A stretch of 64,000 bases of DNA from Thuidium tamariscinum (Eukaryota > Streptophyta > Bryopsida > Hypnales > Thuidiaceae): contig OX344749.2 in assembly GCA_947034885.2 (NCBI GenBank), positions 18,243,501 through 18,307,500 on the forward strand, read 5' to 3'. Made by a program: the position numbers and the translations under genes. Under the pieces are notes generated by a model that saw nothing but the letters and a program-made list of their open reading frames with translations, did not search any database and was not told the origin of the DNA. Of the stretch, positions 1 through 12,824 are shown one piece after another. Every line of letters begins with the position of its first letter. The stretch's first letter is position 1.

Positions 1-268
1 AAGAGCATCAAATTTGGAGTGCAAACAAGTCAGGATTTCAGAGGACCAGTCAATTCCGCACAAGAAACAGTTTCAATGAGATCCAAACACACAGATTTGC
101 CTTCCACAAACTTGAAACAAAGCAACACCGAAACTGGCCTGGAGTCAAGAATTGCTTTTCAGAGATATCGAAGAACTTGGCTATTCACCAAGACACATGA
201 TAACGGAGAAAGCTGCCCATTAAAAAAGACGAAAATCAACACCCCCGAATCTGCTTCCACGTCTAAAT
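1..268. other. RPS27 3' UTR and downstream flank
   Basis: This stretch lies just past the RPS27 stop codon (269-271) on the minus strand and should hold its 3' UTR. A short open frame crosses it on the plus strand, but its composition is unremarkable and it matches no family I know. I see no other gene here. Confidence 0.5.
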
Positions 269-1118
<850 letters not shown>

Positions 1119-1260
1119 GGTGGAGGGCGATGAGCTTGGGATATGCAGACTGCTGGGATTACGGGGCGAACCTCTTCTCCAATGGAAGAAAGAGCGCGTG
1201 CGCAAAGAGGAAGAGGAAACTGTGGTGGCTCCGTCTATACCCTAAACCCTAATCGGTCCT
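1119..1260 (-). promoter_or_regulatory. RPS27 5' UTR and promoter-proximal telo-box
   Basis: Upstream of the RPS27 start, the minus strand is pyrimidine-rich (TTTCCTCTTCCTCTTT near 1207-1222), as expected for a ribosomal protein leader. A telo-box AAACCCTAA lies at 1244-1252 on the plus strand. Telo-boxes are established promoter elements of plant ribosomal protein and translation genes. A second CCCTAACCCTAA stretch lies in intron 1 near 886-898. The transcription start is not determined. Confidence 0.6.
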
Positions 1261-1393
1261 CAGGGGTTTCTCGTTCAGCTCTTCGCTCAGTTTCGTCCGT
1301 CTTCGTCGCTTCGGGGTTTTTTCGTTCGTTGCTGAGCAGCGTCTCAGTTTTACTGTTGTCCCTATTTGTGCCACAATTTAGAAGCCACCGTAT

Positions 1394-1651
1394 CATTAGA
1401 TGAAATTTGAGGCCTCCAAAGGGCCGTTTCAGGTATGTTCCTGAAATGGCTGGCTGCTGTTAGGCCGGCATTTATCAATCAATCAATCAATATTTATTTT
1501 GGGTCCTGAAATGCAAAAAGAAGTTCAAAAAAAATAAAAATTTAATGACAGCATTGTCATGGCCACATCAAATTCCTGCGATTTTATAGTTTCTCCATTC
1601 CTAAATGATGGGAACTTGCAAGCTCTTAGAGGCCTCCAATCTCTTCTAATG
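1394..1651. mobile_element. CACTA-like MITE, TSD TAT
   Basis: A 258-bp element with inverted termini. The left end is CATTAGATGAAATTTGAGGC. The right end, read on the minus strand, starts CATTAGAAGAGATTGGAGGC. It is flanked by a 3-bp direct repeat, TAT (1391-1393 and 1652-1654). Termini of the form CAYTAGAAG with a 3-bp target duplication fit the CACTA superfamily. A diverged second copy in opposite orientation lies at 7690-7972. It encodes nothing. It contains the tetranucleotide run (TCAA)n near 1471-1488. Confidence 0.7.
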
Positions 1652-4600
1652 TATTTAGATCAGCAGTAAAAAATTTGTTGCAAATTTGCAACATTAGTTG
1701 ACTTTGATGAAATGGGCTTCTTCCTTAAACTCAAGAACATGAATGAAAATTGTAGATGGAAAGACCACCATCTGCATGATTGATGAAATGGTGACATATA
1801 TTATAGAGTCACGTGATACAAATAGAGTTTGTGACCTTAACCACTAAAGTTCCTTGACTATATTTTCACCAAAAATGCTTCAAAACTACCAATTGTACTA
1901 CAAGTACTAAATTTTAGAAAAAAACATATGATCTTATAAATGTATTAGAAGGTATTATCATTTGAGTTGACAAAAATCTTTTATTTGGGCCTACACAAAA
2001 AGAAGGTGACCTACATTTCAAAAGGTCACATTTTTATGAAAAAATATCCATGTTGGTGGTGCTTCTTTAGGTTCATTGTTCAAGGTAAGTTGGTTGCATG
2101 CTTGAAATTTTTTAGATTATTTGCAATTGTACAACATATAGGGAAAAAATGCAATGTAATAACAATGTTGATTTTAAAAAAGCCTAATATGTCTAAGCTT
2201 TAGGAATTCATATGTTCCTCATAAAAACTTCAAGATGAAAATTGAATAGTAGAGACTTTGCCCAATTTTTCCTCTACCAAAATACTTTTTTATGATAATC
2301 AAAAACTACAAAATCTAACAATTAGATAGACTAGATTGCCATTAGGGCAATAGATGTGGAATAAGTAGAAATCAAGATCAACAAATCATAAATTAACATT
2401 GACTTGTGGCATAAGTAATGCATTTCCATTATTGATTCTTGAGAACAAAAAAATAAAAGAAGGATCGTTGACTTTGGAAAGCCAATAGAATAATTCCAAG
2501 GAAATAATTGGCATAGGTGATATTAGCCTCATTAGTCAAACTAAGGGAGAATTGTTGTGCTAGTCAAGTCATAAAAAAATCAAGTAAAGAAAAAAAAGGG
2601 GTAGTCGGACAAAGACTTAAATTGATATTCCTTTTGTAAATTCTTCAATTAAGTAGTGAGCAAAATTTAAGAGGAAGGCAAGATGGAGAACAATAAGGAT
2701 GCCAATGCAATTTTTAAATGAATTGTATTGTGTATGAGGTAGCTACTCCTTCTTTTGAGCACATTGATCTTGATAAAACTATTGTTTTTAATATTGACCT
2801 CACCTCATTAATATAGGGAGGAAGGTTGCTATTATGTGAGCTTAGAAGTGTAAGCCTAGAAGCTTAGAAGATTATACACCTATAATATAAGTGTCTTTAT
2901 TAAAGAAAATGTCTATGATTATAGTATATTTATATTATGAGTACCTATATTATTGGTGTTTACATTATAAACACCTTTAATGGTGGTAGTATATATATAT
3001 ATATTAAAGATTCACATTTTCATACTCACATACTAGCATCGTTGATATAGGGAGTAAACCTATCATTTTCACATTGGTTGCAAAGTTGTTACTAAAAATC
3101 TAGAAGGGACACACATGTTATTTTCCTATTTGTTGCAAAACTCTTACTTTTAAAAAAAATTCAAAGAGGTGAATGCAAAGTTTTTTATTTGATAAAAAAA
3201 TTTACAAACTTATACTACAGAAATCGATGAGCCGCATTTTGATGCTTAAACCTTTGTATCAAATCTAAACCCTAATGAATAATTGCAAGAGAAAAAAACT
3301 TAAAAGTAAGCATTGTGAAACAATCTTCAATCTATAATCAACATTCGAGAAGTAAGAATAAGTAACGAATGTGTTCAATGGTTGGTTTATTTAAATGCCA
3401 TAACTGAGCTACTTGTTTATTGTCAAAAGTTAAATTTCCAACCTTTGAGCATTTGTTTTCTTTGTCTACCGAGGAATGTATAACTTGTATAGACAAAATG
3501 ATATTCAACAAATGCACAAAATGAATGGCAAGCACCTTTGTTGATAAACAAAGGCAAATCTTCACTGATCCACCCAAAAGCTCATAAGTAGAATTGAAGA
3601 GCTACTAGTGTATAGAGTAGAAACTTAAACTCTATGAAATCTCACAAGATACCAATCTATTCTATGCCAACACAACTTTCTAATGAGTAAAAACAAAAAT
3701 AAGTCACACAAGTAGAAAAACTTTGACCAAAACAATAGAATTAGAACCAAAAAGTCTTGTTCAGTTTTATCGATTTGGAGTATATTTTTGAAAATTTGAA
3801 TTTTTTGAAAATTATAGCAAAACTAAACTCCTACATTGGTACTAATCAAGTGCCACATCAATATCTAGTCAAATTGCACTAATTATCATTTTAATATCTC
3901 GTTAAACTTCTACATTAGTAGCATTGATTGCTACATGAGCAATGTGGGTGTTGAGGTTTGCAATCTACCAAATGTCTATCAAATATTAAAAAAAATTGTA
4001 AAAATGTTCTAAGAGAATAAGAAACTTTGATTTCAAAGTTTAAAAACCCATATCATAGATGAATCTATGAATCCATTTAGAGCTCAAAATCTAAAAACAT
4101 AAGTTACTAAGGATACCTCTACTAGTGAGTCATGTGATTGTGAGACCCCAATTTGTCACCTGGGGCTCATTGATTTTTTTTTCAATTTCTTGCAAAATTA
4201 AATAGAAAAAATTGGGGTAGAAATTAGGGTCGTTAGTTAAGAAATTTTGCTTATCAATTTGCTTTGAGAATGGTCCAATGGAAAGAGTGTAGTGTTTTTA
4301 TGATTTTTACCATTGAAAATTTAATCATAGAAGTGTTGATTTGGAGTTATTTATACTTTCCTCTTACCAAAGGAAATTGTATTTCAACAATTGTAAGGTC
4401 AATTGTATAGTGAATTTGATAGCTCTTCATTTGAGCTTAAAATTTTTGAAAGTGTATTTTATTGTTGTAATGCAATTTCTAATTATTTATATCACCTCCA
4501 ATCCATAAAAGTTCTTATCATCTTATGTACAACTATAAGATTTCAAAGTCAAAACTTGTATGCACACCAATTTGCAATCTCTTTAAACATTTGTAATGTT

Positions 4601-5790
4601 GGATTTTGAAAAAAAAATTCCTTTGTTAGGGATAACTATAAGCTTGTGCTCTCTTTTCATAGAAAAAGTCACTTGAAAATGCTTGGGCACTTAGGAATTA
4701 ACCCTTTTTAATTAGGAATTCATAATTTTAAGTTGCAAACTTTAATTGATCATATTGTAGGAAGTATATTCAAAATATTTTTTTTATTACATCATTAGCT
4801 TGAGTGAAGAACATTGCATGCATTGGTTTAAATAAATAATTATTAGAATGAACAATGTTCCCTATACGAATTCTTTAAATTTCTTAAAAAACTTTAAAGT
4901 CAAATTTGGGCTTTTTAATATATGAATGATAAACCTTGGAAAACCTAAAATCTGTGACTATGTGGTTGAAAATCAAATGTTTGTACTAACCTTGAATGAT
5001 TCATTTTGCCATTGAAAAATGAATGGATTTTTTTTTCAAAGATTAAGTCACATGTCTTCTCTAAAGCTTAAAAAGTTCAATTATTCTTGTCAGAATTTGA
5101 AATTACTATTAATTTTGAAAAAAAAGCCAAAAAAAACACATGTCAAATATAGTATATTCTTGAAAATTTTGAAATTTTTTCCATGAGTATACATTATTCT
5201 TAGAACATCATGGTACAAAATTTTGCATATTATTCTAGGATAAAAAAGTTAGTACTCCATTGTTACATGCACCCTAAGTACAATTTTCAAAAACTATTGA
5301 ATTTCAAGAATGTTTCAAATTCCCATATTAGCATACAATTGAGACTTCACAAGCTTTGATAGTTGGTCCCAAATTCAAAAAAATATTATTTTTATGATAG
5401 AAATTCAAATTTCAAGAATAAGGTACGATAAATTGCCAAAATACACTACATTGTGTCCATATTTGGAAATCATTGAATCAACATTTCTCTCAAAATATTG
5501 CTATCACCATTCATTGAGTTTTTGATGCCTACATTTGTATACCACTCCTTCCAATGAATGCAAGAAAATTTTGATGAAGAATAATTTTTTATCATCCCCT
5601 ATTCATCAAACTATTCACCAAAAGGATATTCTTTTATCCTTACTAGGAAATCAACAATATAGAATTGAGTCACATAAGATATATACAATCAATACATAAA
5701 AGTCTATGAGATTCTAATCTTGATTTTTGGTTCACCGAGAGACTATACTTTAAAAGTTCTATAACATTGGAGTTACCTTTGTAAGGAAAT
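1652..5790. other. AT-rich intergenic stretch, no gene
   Basis: About 4.1 kb of AT-rich sequence with frequent A and T runs. An (AT)n microsatellite sits near 2988-3006. No open frame here has a recognisable domain or convincing splice structure. I see no RNA gene. Confidence 0.6.
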
Positions 5791-5794
5791 ATCA

Positions 5795-6010
5795 ATATTA
5801 AACTGGTATGCTCTAAGAGCGATCATTTAAGAGCTGATTGCCTTTGGGGGGAAGGTAAACTCCGTGAATCAATTTTCAGTAAATTTTTATAGGAAGGAAA
5901 ATGGAATTGGCATCTAACCCAAGTTGTTTCATCTTTTTTGGACTTGTGTAGAATTAGTTATGAATTCTTAAAGTTCAAATGCAGTTGTAGTCATAGAAAC
6001 TATAGGAAAA
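5795..6010 (+). repeat. Left part of a TA-AGGTA family element
   Basis: This block, with phrases such as AGAGCTGATTGCCTTTGG, TTTTCAGTAAATTTTT and GGAATTGGCATCTAACCC, recurs in diverged form at 11.45-11.65 kb, 12.56-12.72 kb and, inverted, at 13.19-13.39 kb. Its probable right part, ending TTACCTTA, is at 7410-7539. The interior, including a CACTA-like MITE, would then be a later insertion. Boundaries are approximate. Confidence 0.5.
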
Positions 6011-6780
6011 AAAACATAGTGCTTAATTTTTGGTAATTTTTTCCATTTTTTGTGGGTCTATAGTACTTGAGAGGTTAATGCTTGGCTTTTACCAATAGGA
6101 ATTGACTTCATGGTGTTTTATCATCAATAGTTGAAAAATGGATGTTTAGCAATGGATGAATGCTATTGAGTCTTGGGAAGGAATCTATTGTCTGGCGGTT
6201 GTGGTAGTTAGCTATTGATTTTCAGGTGAAGTGGAGTGGAGGAGCGGGCAGAGGAGGACAAGGGTACTCAGTCTAGAGGGAAGCCTGAGCTCCTGCGGTA
6301 GGGAGGCCGACAGTCTGTGTAGAACGATAGATTTTGTGTTGGAGTTGTTTGTGTGTAAGAGGAACTGTAGTGTCTATAGTTTTGGTGTTAATTCTATGGT
6401 ACTGAATCGATAGTTCTACAAAGCGAGGCTGTGGAGATGAATTGTGAGGATCAATTGTAATTTTCAGAGATGAATATAAAGCAAAGATCAATTGTACATC
6501 TGGTGTTTGTGCATGTTGTGTATGATGAGATCTACTGTGCTGATTTTGTCAAATGTATGTGAATGGAATTAATTGGATGTCAATTGTTAATTATGTATGG
6601 AGTGCTGAATTTCTATTGTGAGAAACGATGGTAGTTGATGTCCTGGATGGTCTATGGAACCATAGTAAATATGGTTGGTGGATGTAGATAGATCTGTAGA
6701 TTTTGTTTTGCAATTGTGAGTCTGATGAGATGGCTGGTATGAAATAAATCCATAAAACCAGTGAATGAGAAAGTATGCTA
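6011..6780. other. Non-coding stretch between repeat parts
   Basis: Sequence rich in GAATTG, CAATTG and TGTATGTG words with no gene that I can support. Several short overlapping frames on both strands look like chance. Confidence 0.5.
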
Positions 6781-6781
6781 T

Positions 6782-6946
6782 CACTAGAAGAAATCTGCGT
6801 TTGCCTCAACAAAATCTACTTGATGTATTTGTTGAGGCAAACGCAAAAACTGTGTTGAAAAACACAAAGAAACGCAGTTTTTTGCGTTTGCCTCAACAAA
6901 CACATCAAGTAGATTTTGTTGAGGCAAACGTAGATTTCTTCTAGTG
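6782..6946. mobile_element. CACTA MITE, near-perfect hairpin, TSD TAT
   Basis: A 165-bp element starting CACTAGAAGAAATCTGCG and ending with its complement, CTTCTAGTG at 6938-6946. It is flanked by TAT on both sides (6779-6781 and 6947-6949). CACTA plus a 3-bp target duplication is the defining signature of the CACTA superfamily. Each arm carries an inner palindrome: TTTGCCTCAACAAA occurs facing both ways. The transcript would fold into one long hairpin. It has no coding capacity. The very similar arms suggest a fairly young insertion. Confidence 0.88.
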
Positions 6947-6949
6947 TAT

Positions 6950-7409
6950 AGTCATAGATTACTTTATATCATGGAGGATTTCTATTGTAACTATGAGAAT
7001 ATTTTTTTGAGAGGAATCAATTGGTAAAATTGAGAAAGGAGATTTGCAAGATCAATTGGATTTAGAAGACATGTTGGAAGAATAGAGCAATTGGTGATGC
7101 AGTAAGAAGGTGAAAAGAATCAATTGAAGATTGTACCTAGGAAGTTGGTGAAAGCTAAAGCTATGGAGTGAAGATAATAATGGATAAGTTTTCCATCTGA
7201 TTCAATTGTAATAAACTTTGGGATTGTATCCATAGTGAGAGCACAGTTAAACATTTTCCCTGCTTTCTATTGTGCAATCCCTAGGAATTAACATCAATTG
7301 TTATTCTTAAGGAATACCTAAGGGCATTTTTCCTTCAATTCCTCCCTGAGAACAAACTTAACTATAGATATTTTTTAATAGTTTAATCCCTATTAAAATA
7401 TCAATCTAC
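6950..7409. other. AT-rich stretch, no gene
   Basis: No coding frame, RNA gene or clear repeat boundary seen. It may be interior sequence of the element whose ends are at about 5.8 and 7.5 kb. Confidence 0.4.
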
Positions 7410-7539
7410 AGCAGTGATCACTAAAAGTGACCACTTGGTGAAGTATACACCACTATTACATTACAGAAACCAAAATGTACCCCTATGTCATGATCGCTTT
7501 TAGAACATCGCTTGCTTTTAGAGCATACTAAGTTACCTT
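7410..7539 (+). repeat. Right part of a TA-AGGTA family element
   Basis: Contains CTAAAAGTGACCAC and AAAATGTACCCCTATG, matching in order and orientation the right half of the element at 11418-11736. It ends GTTACCTTA, the inverted form of the family's TAAGGTA terminus. The left part is probably at 5795-6010. Confidence 0.5.
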
Positions 7540-7689
7540 ATTTAAAAAAAGGGGAAGTTTTTTTTTAACTGTTTTTTGTGTTTTTGTTTTTGAAGTGTAC
7601 AAAATCACAAAAAAGCCATATTAATGATGAAATTCCACAAGTTCCACATGAAATTCACATCCCTAGCTACTTCTTTAAGAAAAACATCA

Positions 7690-7972
7690 CATTAGAGGAT
7701 TTTTGAGGCCATTAGAAGACTGCAGGTTCCTAGACTGTTGGAACACAGTCTCTACCGTGTGAATAGAAATCCAACGTGGTCGAGAGAGTGCCACGTCATT
7801 AAATATTATTATTTTTGAATTATTTTTTGGGACTTTTTTTCATATTTCAGGACCCCAATTTTTATTTTTTTTGTTGACTAAATGCTGCACTGACAGCAAC
7901 CAGCAGTTACAAGAACAATTTCAGGGAACAGCCATGAAACAGCCCTTTGGAGGCCTCAAATCCCCTCTAATG
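7690..7972. mobile_element. CACTA-like MITE, inverted relative to 1394-1651
   Basis: About 283 bp. The left end is CATTAGAGGATTTTTGAGGC. The right end on the minus strand is CATTAGAGGGGATTTGAGGC. The interior matches the MITE at 1394-1651 in reverse orientation, for example GAGGCCTCCAAAGGGC and GGGTCCTGAAAT read on the minus strand. I could not see a target duplication, so one edge may be a few bases off. Non-coding. Confidence 0.6.
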
Positions 7973-8765
7973 TTTCAGTTTTCCTTTTCCGTAGGGCAAA
8001 AGTTGAACTGAAATGGAGCCTATAGGATCTTCGTCATCAAATTACCATTCTGATATAACTTACACAAGTGGCACTACTATGGACCAAAAGTGGAATAGAA
8101 ATGGACTCATCCCATTTGTTTATAATACAAGAAAAAAAAGAGTAGAATAGTAAGTCAGCATCATATGCAAAGTCCAAGCACTGTCTATAGCACTGATGTG
8201 TTCTGGGAAGCATCATCCATATGCAAATATAAGTATCATCAATAAGGTGGAAACACCCAAAACTGTCCAAATAAGGAATTCAGCATAGTTGGAGGCATCT
8301 TTTTTCTTAAAATGATATTTTTCTAGTATTAGCAAGTGAAAATTATGAATATTCAAACAAAAATTAAAATTTTCAGAATCAATATGTAATTTCTATAAAT
8401 TTCCAAAGTGTTGGCTCTCTAGACTATTGGAACCATCTTATAGGTGTACCTTTAATTGGACACCTGTTGAAATCAGTTGTCAGTGAATGAAAACTATACA
8501 TGTGTCTTACAATTGCGTCAACAAATTAGAATTAAACATTTGTCGGACACTTTAATGAATGCTTATGGACGGCTTTAGTAGTATTGTAGGGTCCAGAAAT
8601 AGGTACAGGGACGGAAATGGGTGTTTCTTCCTTAGAAGGAGTTAGAAAAAGTATTAACCCTTGAAGGACATACTGATGCCATGGAAAATCATGCATTTTG
8701 ATATTGTATGTCATCATCTACTTTGAAGAATCCAAATACAAGGTAGACCACCCATAACCGATCAT
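7973..8765. other. Intergenic stretch, no gene
   Basis: AT-rich sequence with short overlapping open frames on the minus strand that show no domain. Nothing supported as a gene. Confidence 0.5.
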
Positions 8766-9419
8766 TTAACCCCTAAATGCCCAAGGTTTGTTTTGAGCTT
8801 CTTGGAATTTGCTCTAAGTTGAACAAAATGCCGATATTTTGATAAGTTGTATCATTTTTTTTGAATTGTAACTGTACAAATTCAAACTAGACATGCTAGA
8901 GATTGCATAGGAACAAAAAACACAACAATAGCACTTATGGAGTGAAAGATTATAATGTTTGACCATGAGGGTGTTAAAACTGCAAAAATGATGTAAAGTG
9001 TTTCTATCCTCTTTTCACAAGTCAAATCTAAAAAGTTGGTGACCAAAAAAATATGAGGTGAAAGGGCCTAAAATGCGTAACTCCAATCAATTTATGGCTC
9101 TTCAAAATCTACTTTACAATTTTTGTAAATGAATTTTGAATGTGATTTTTTCTCCAAGATCTAGTGTATTTGAGGCTCATTTTCAAGAGCTCTCAACACT
9201 ATGGAAAGTCAAGATTGCAAGGGGTATCCTTGTACAAAATCTTGTACAAAAAAATCATTATCATTCATTTTTCAGATCGGATTTTTGACACTAAAACTAG
9301 ACTTTTAGAAGAACTTTCCTAAAATGCAAACTACTAAAAATAGAGACTTGCTTAGGTTTTATTTAACTCTAAAGTTTTACAAACACCAGATTCTGGTGCC
9401 TTGGGCAGTTAGGGGTTAA
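8766..9419. mobile_element. TTAA-terminated inverted-repeat element
   Basis: A 654-bp element. The left end is TTAACCCCTAAATGCCCAAGG. The right end is its complement with one mismatch (CCTTGGGCAGTTAGGGGTTAA). TTAA is at both outer edges. There is no coding capacity. It belongs to a recurrent group in this window with TTAA-CCC(C)TAA ends (10010-10277, 19067-20033, 56515-57296, 59381-62785). TTAA targets are typical of piggyBac and Kolobok elements, but TTAA here could equally be part of the inverted repeat. Confidence 0.65.
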
Positions 9420-10009
9420 GGTATTCTAGATATGATTTGGTGTAGTACAAGGTAGAGCAAAAATTTTCAAAGGTGTAATGATAGAAATGATGTAGATTGC
9501 AAAAACTTTGGTAATTTTATTGCATGAATTGAAATTTCTATAAATTTTAAAAGGCAAAAGTTGGACTTGACCCACAACCAACATCTAGAGTCATCCAATT
9601 TTGATTATTGAAGAATTACTTTCCCACTCTTTGCTTCATACTTTTTTGCTTGCTTTTGTGTCATTAAGTTATTGGTCTAAACCTTTAAAAAGTACAAAAC
9701 ACACATTCTAAGGAGAAAATGGAAATCCATTCCAACCTTGGTTGGAAATATAGTACCCTATTGATTAGATATGGAGTGGTGATTAGGAATGGATGGTTCT
9801 ACCTTACTCATTGGAAGTCAAAGTACTATAGAAGATGTCCCCTTTCCACCTCTAATGCTGAAAATGCATAGTTGCACTTCTGACTTACAACAAAAGATTC
9901 TTTGTCATTTATTAGCGACAAAACGTCCTTGTTGACATTTTAAGGGTCAAATATGATATATTTTATGTAGGTCATACATCTATATTTGATGAATTTACTT
10001 ATTGAAACC
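9420..10009. other. Intergenic stretch, no gene
   Basis: AT-rich, non-coding as far as I can see, between two TTAA-terminated elements. Confidence 0.5.
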
Positions 10010-10277
10010 TCAACCCCTAATGGTAGGTTGGAATTTAACATACAGAAACCATGCAAATAAGATGTAAAAATACAAGTGACATTTAGGTTAGCATAGAGAG
10101 TCATACAAGGCCATTTTTTTGGTTGCCTTACATGAGCATTAGAAAAGTGTGTTGTGAAATTTGTGCACTTTTTGAGTAAGCAAAAAATTGTGAAACATTT
10201 TCTTGTATTCAACCTTGCAATAAAGGAATACCGATATTGTAAAGGACATTGTTCTTGCTACTTGCATTAGGGGTTAA
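10010..10277. mobile_element. Short TTAA-type inverted-repeat element
   Basis: About 268 bp. The left end is TCAACCCCTAATGGTAGG and the right end CATTAGGGGTTAA. The inner inverted match CAACCCCTAATG / CATTAGGGGTTA supports a terminal inverted repeat of the same class as 8766-9419. A minus-strand open frame crossing it has no recognisable domain. Confidence 0.5.
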
Positions 10278-11187
10278 GGTAGGAGCATCCAATGATGTCA
10301 TTGTATATAATGGTGTTAGTTTGCATACATGATAGTCATTTCAAAATTTTTATGTAGACAAATTCTAGATAGCTTTTTTTTTTGACCTCTATAATATGCT
10401 ATCTATAGTCTATCAAAATTTATGTTCTTGAATCAATGCCTTACGTAGAAATTAATTCCATTAGGCACACTAATGCCATTAGATACTTCTACTTTAAGGT
10501 AGATCAACCCATTATAGTTAGAATTAGGAGTTTGCCCTCTTGTCATTGCTAAATTTTTTGAATTTTCTTTGCACATAAAGACAAGTGTGAGAAATGTTGA
10601 GGGCAATTAAATTTTTTTTTGGCAAAGTATGAATTTTTAAGGAATTTTTGAAGTATATTGCCCATCATAGCCCTATATAGTGTCTCAACTACTCCAAAAC
10701 CAACACGAATTATATCTATAATGCTCATTTTTTCCACTTAAAACAATTACAATATTTTCTTATATGGCCACAACATGAAGGCCTACAAAAAATATGTGCT
10801 ATGAAATTACAACCAAAAGCTACAAGTTCCTATTAGACTCACTTATCACTCTATTACTATTATCTATGAGATTGATTGTTGTCCAAACCTCATTTATTTG
10901 AAAAACTATGTAATAGGGTAACATTTAGTGATGTCTCTTTTAGATGAAAATTTTATATTTATCTTTTAGAGGTGCAATCATGTATTTGCTACAAGTAGTA
11001 AAATTTTAAACTTCTTTTTGGGAAAAATTTGAAATTATTGTGAATTTTTCAAGAATTAAAAAATAATAATACAAAATACAAAATACACTCAAAAGATCTG
11101 AAATTTTCTATATAATTAGATGTATAATATATAGTGCATAATACCATGATATAAACCAAAGTTATTGTATCATTCTATAATTAGAAA
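10278..11187. other. AT-rich stretch, no gene
   Basis: Homopolymer-rich intergenic DNA. No domain-bearing frame, tRNA or clear repeat edge noticed. Confidence 0.5.
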
Positions 11188-11320
11188 CACTAAAAGAAAA
11201 TTGTGTCTTACACAGCTAGCCACTATAACTACAAATTGTCCACAATGATTCATTTGTAATCATTGTGGACAATTTGTAGTTACAATAGCTAGTTGTATAG
11301 GACATACTTTTCTTCTAATG
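11188..11320. mobile_element. CACTA-like MITE, hairpin, TSD AAA
   Basis: 133 bp. The left end is CACTAAAAGAAAATTGTGTC. The right end on the minus strand starts CATTAGAAGAAAAG. It is flanked by AAA on both sides (11185-11187 and 11321-11323). The centre is a perfect inverted repeat around AATGATTCATTTGTAATCATT with ACTACAAATTGTCCACAATG arms. The 3-bp duplication and terminal CAYTA support the CACTA superfamily. Confidence 0.7.
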
Positions 11321-11417
11321 AAAATCACCAAACCATGGTTATAGGCTAAAAGTTCATATAGCCATAGAATATTGAAATTTAAGATTTTTTCAAAATATCC
11401 AATCAAAGTAGAAAGTA

Positions 11418-11736
11418 TAAGGTAGGAGGTCCAAAAGTGATAGTCTAAGAACTGAAGCTAAATTTTGGGGAGGGAAAACATCTTGAAATACTTTTCAATA
11501 AATTTTCTTTGAAAGACAAGAAGAAATGACATCCAACCTAAGTTGTTTCATATTTTTTTTGGATGTTTGTGGAATTAGTGATGAAATTTTTAAGTTGAAA
11601 GCCATAGGACTCTAAAAGTGACCACCTCCTAGAATGTACATAGTTTGTACATTTTGAAATATTGCAGAAAGTGAAATGTACCTCTAAACCATATTTGGTT
11701 CTAAATGCCCCGTTGGAGTTCGAGCCTCCTACCTTA
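11418..11736. mobile_element. TA-AGGTAGG family MITE, complete copy
   Basis: A 319-bp segment that begins TAAGGTAGGAGGTCC and ends GCCTCCTACCTTA, so AGGTAGGAGG forms a terminal inverted repeat flanked by TA. Its interior matches the blocks at 5.8, 7.4, 12.6 and, inverted, 13.2 kb. TA flanks suggest a Tc1/mariner-like or related target, but the superfamily is not established. Non-coding. Confidence 0.62.
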
Positions 11737-11949
11737 GTGGATAAACTTCATTTGTTTGTTAGATTGAAATTCAAAAATATCACTTTTATGGCTAAAATTT
11801 ACATCACGAATATTTAACAAGAAATGGCCCATATAAATTACGAGGGCGATTCATGGATCAAGCATCTTCTTCTTTAGACAAGGCAACAAGATCATAGTGA
11901 GGGACTTTGCAATAACTTACTGTTCAGTGAAAATGAACTCAAGTATGAT

Positions 11950-12226
11950 TAAGGTAGGTACACCCTAAATGGCACTTGACCTTAAAGCGCCCTGTATAAC
12001 GTGCATACATTTTCAAAATCAGTCATGTACCCAGACTATAGATGGCGCTTTCAGAAACACACTTTGACTGTTAATAACTTTTACATACGGTATCCAAATC
12101 CACTGTTCTTTGGTGCGTTGGAACATGCTTTCACTCACCAACAAGACTGTAAAAAAATCTGAACAACATAATAACAAGAACTAGGCACAGTATGAAAAAC
12201 TGGCACTTTTGGGTGTACCTACCTTA
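11950..12226. mobile_element. TA-AGGTAGGTACACCC MITE, copy 1
   Basis: 277 bp from TAAGGTAGGTACACCC to GGGTGTACCTACCTTA, a 16-bp perfect terminal inverted repeat with TA at each edge. Two more copies in the opposite interior orientation lie at 25524-25800 and 29356-29622. They share GCGCCATCTACAGTCT-like and TTTGGTGCGTTGGAACATG-like blocks. An empty site for the second copy supports a TA target. Non-coding. Confidence 0.82.
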
Positions 12227-12378
12227 GATGAAACCATGCCTGGCCCTTGACAGGCTTGTTGGACTAAATCTAGCTGTCTACCCTTGGTGTTGCTAGCCTG
12301 ATTTGCATCATTTGTTTGGGTCCTTGTTAGTTGTTTGAAAACAACAACATTCTACTAGAGACTAGTTTTTTCTGGTCC

Positions 12379-12548
12379 TGATGTAAGGTAAATCATCCCA
12401 TTATGGAGCAAATGGGAGTAGATCCATTGTGGGTCAAATTGTACTGGTGGTGTACATTTAAAAACTTGAATGTACACCACCAGTAAAATCTGACCCGTAA
12501 TGGGTCTGCTCCCATTTATTTTGTAATGGGGTGGTTCATCCTAAATCA
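12379..12548. repeat. Imperfect hairpin MITE
   Basis: An inverted repeat of about 170 bp. Arms around CTGGTGGTGTACATT / AATGTACACCACCAG flank a short AT-rich loop, and outer arms include AAATGGGAG / CTCCCATTT and ATCCCATTA / TAATGGGGT. It sits at the left edge of, or inside, the TA-AGGTA element at 12384-12824. Its exact ends are not certain. Confidence 0.6.
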
Positions 12549-12824
12549 GACCCTTTACCAGCTGATTTGCATTTGGAGGAAGCTAAACTCCTTAAAACAA
12601 TTTTTAGTAAATTTTTGTGGTGAGAAAAATGGAATTGGCATCTAACCCAAGTCATTTCATATTTTTTGGACCTGCATAGAATTAGTTATGAATTTTTGAA
12701 GTTGAAAACACAATGGTTTCTAAAAGCGACCCCCTCCTGAAATGTACACTTCTGGTACATATTAGAGGAAAAATCTACCCGATCGCTTTCATAGACAAGG
12801 TTGCAATTACAGCCCCCTACCTTA
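12384..12824. mobile_element. TA-AGGTA family element with nested hairpin
   Basis: Begins TAAGGTA at 12384 and ends CCCCCTACCTTA at 12824. The interior from about 12555 matches the 11418-11736 copy (GGAATTGGCATCTAACCC, TCTAAAAGCGACCCCCTCC). The extra length relative to that copy comes from the hairpin at its left edge. A short plus-strand frame across it has no domain. Confidence 0.5.

Noticed and set aside
1394..7972. A single 6.6 kb transposon with long inverted arms at 1.4 and 7.9 kb
   Set aside because: Each arm has its own CATTAGA inverted ends, and the left one has its own TAT duplication, so they are better read as two separate MITE insertions in opposite orientation.
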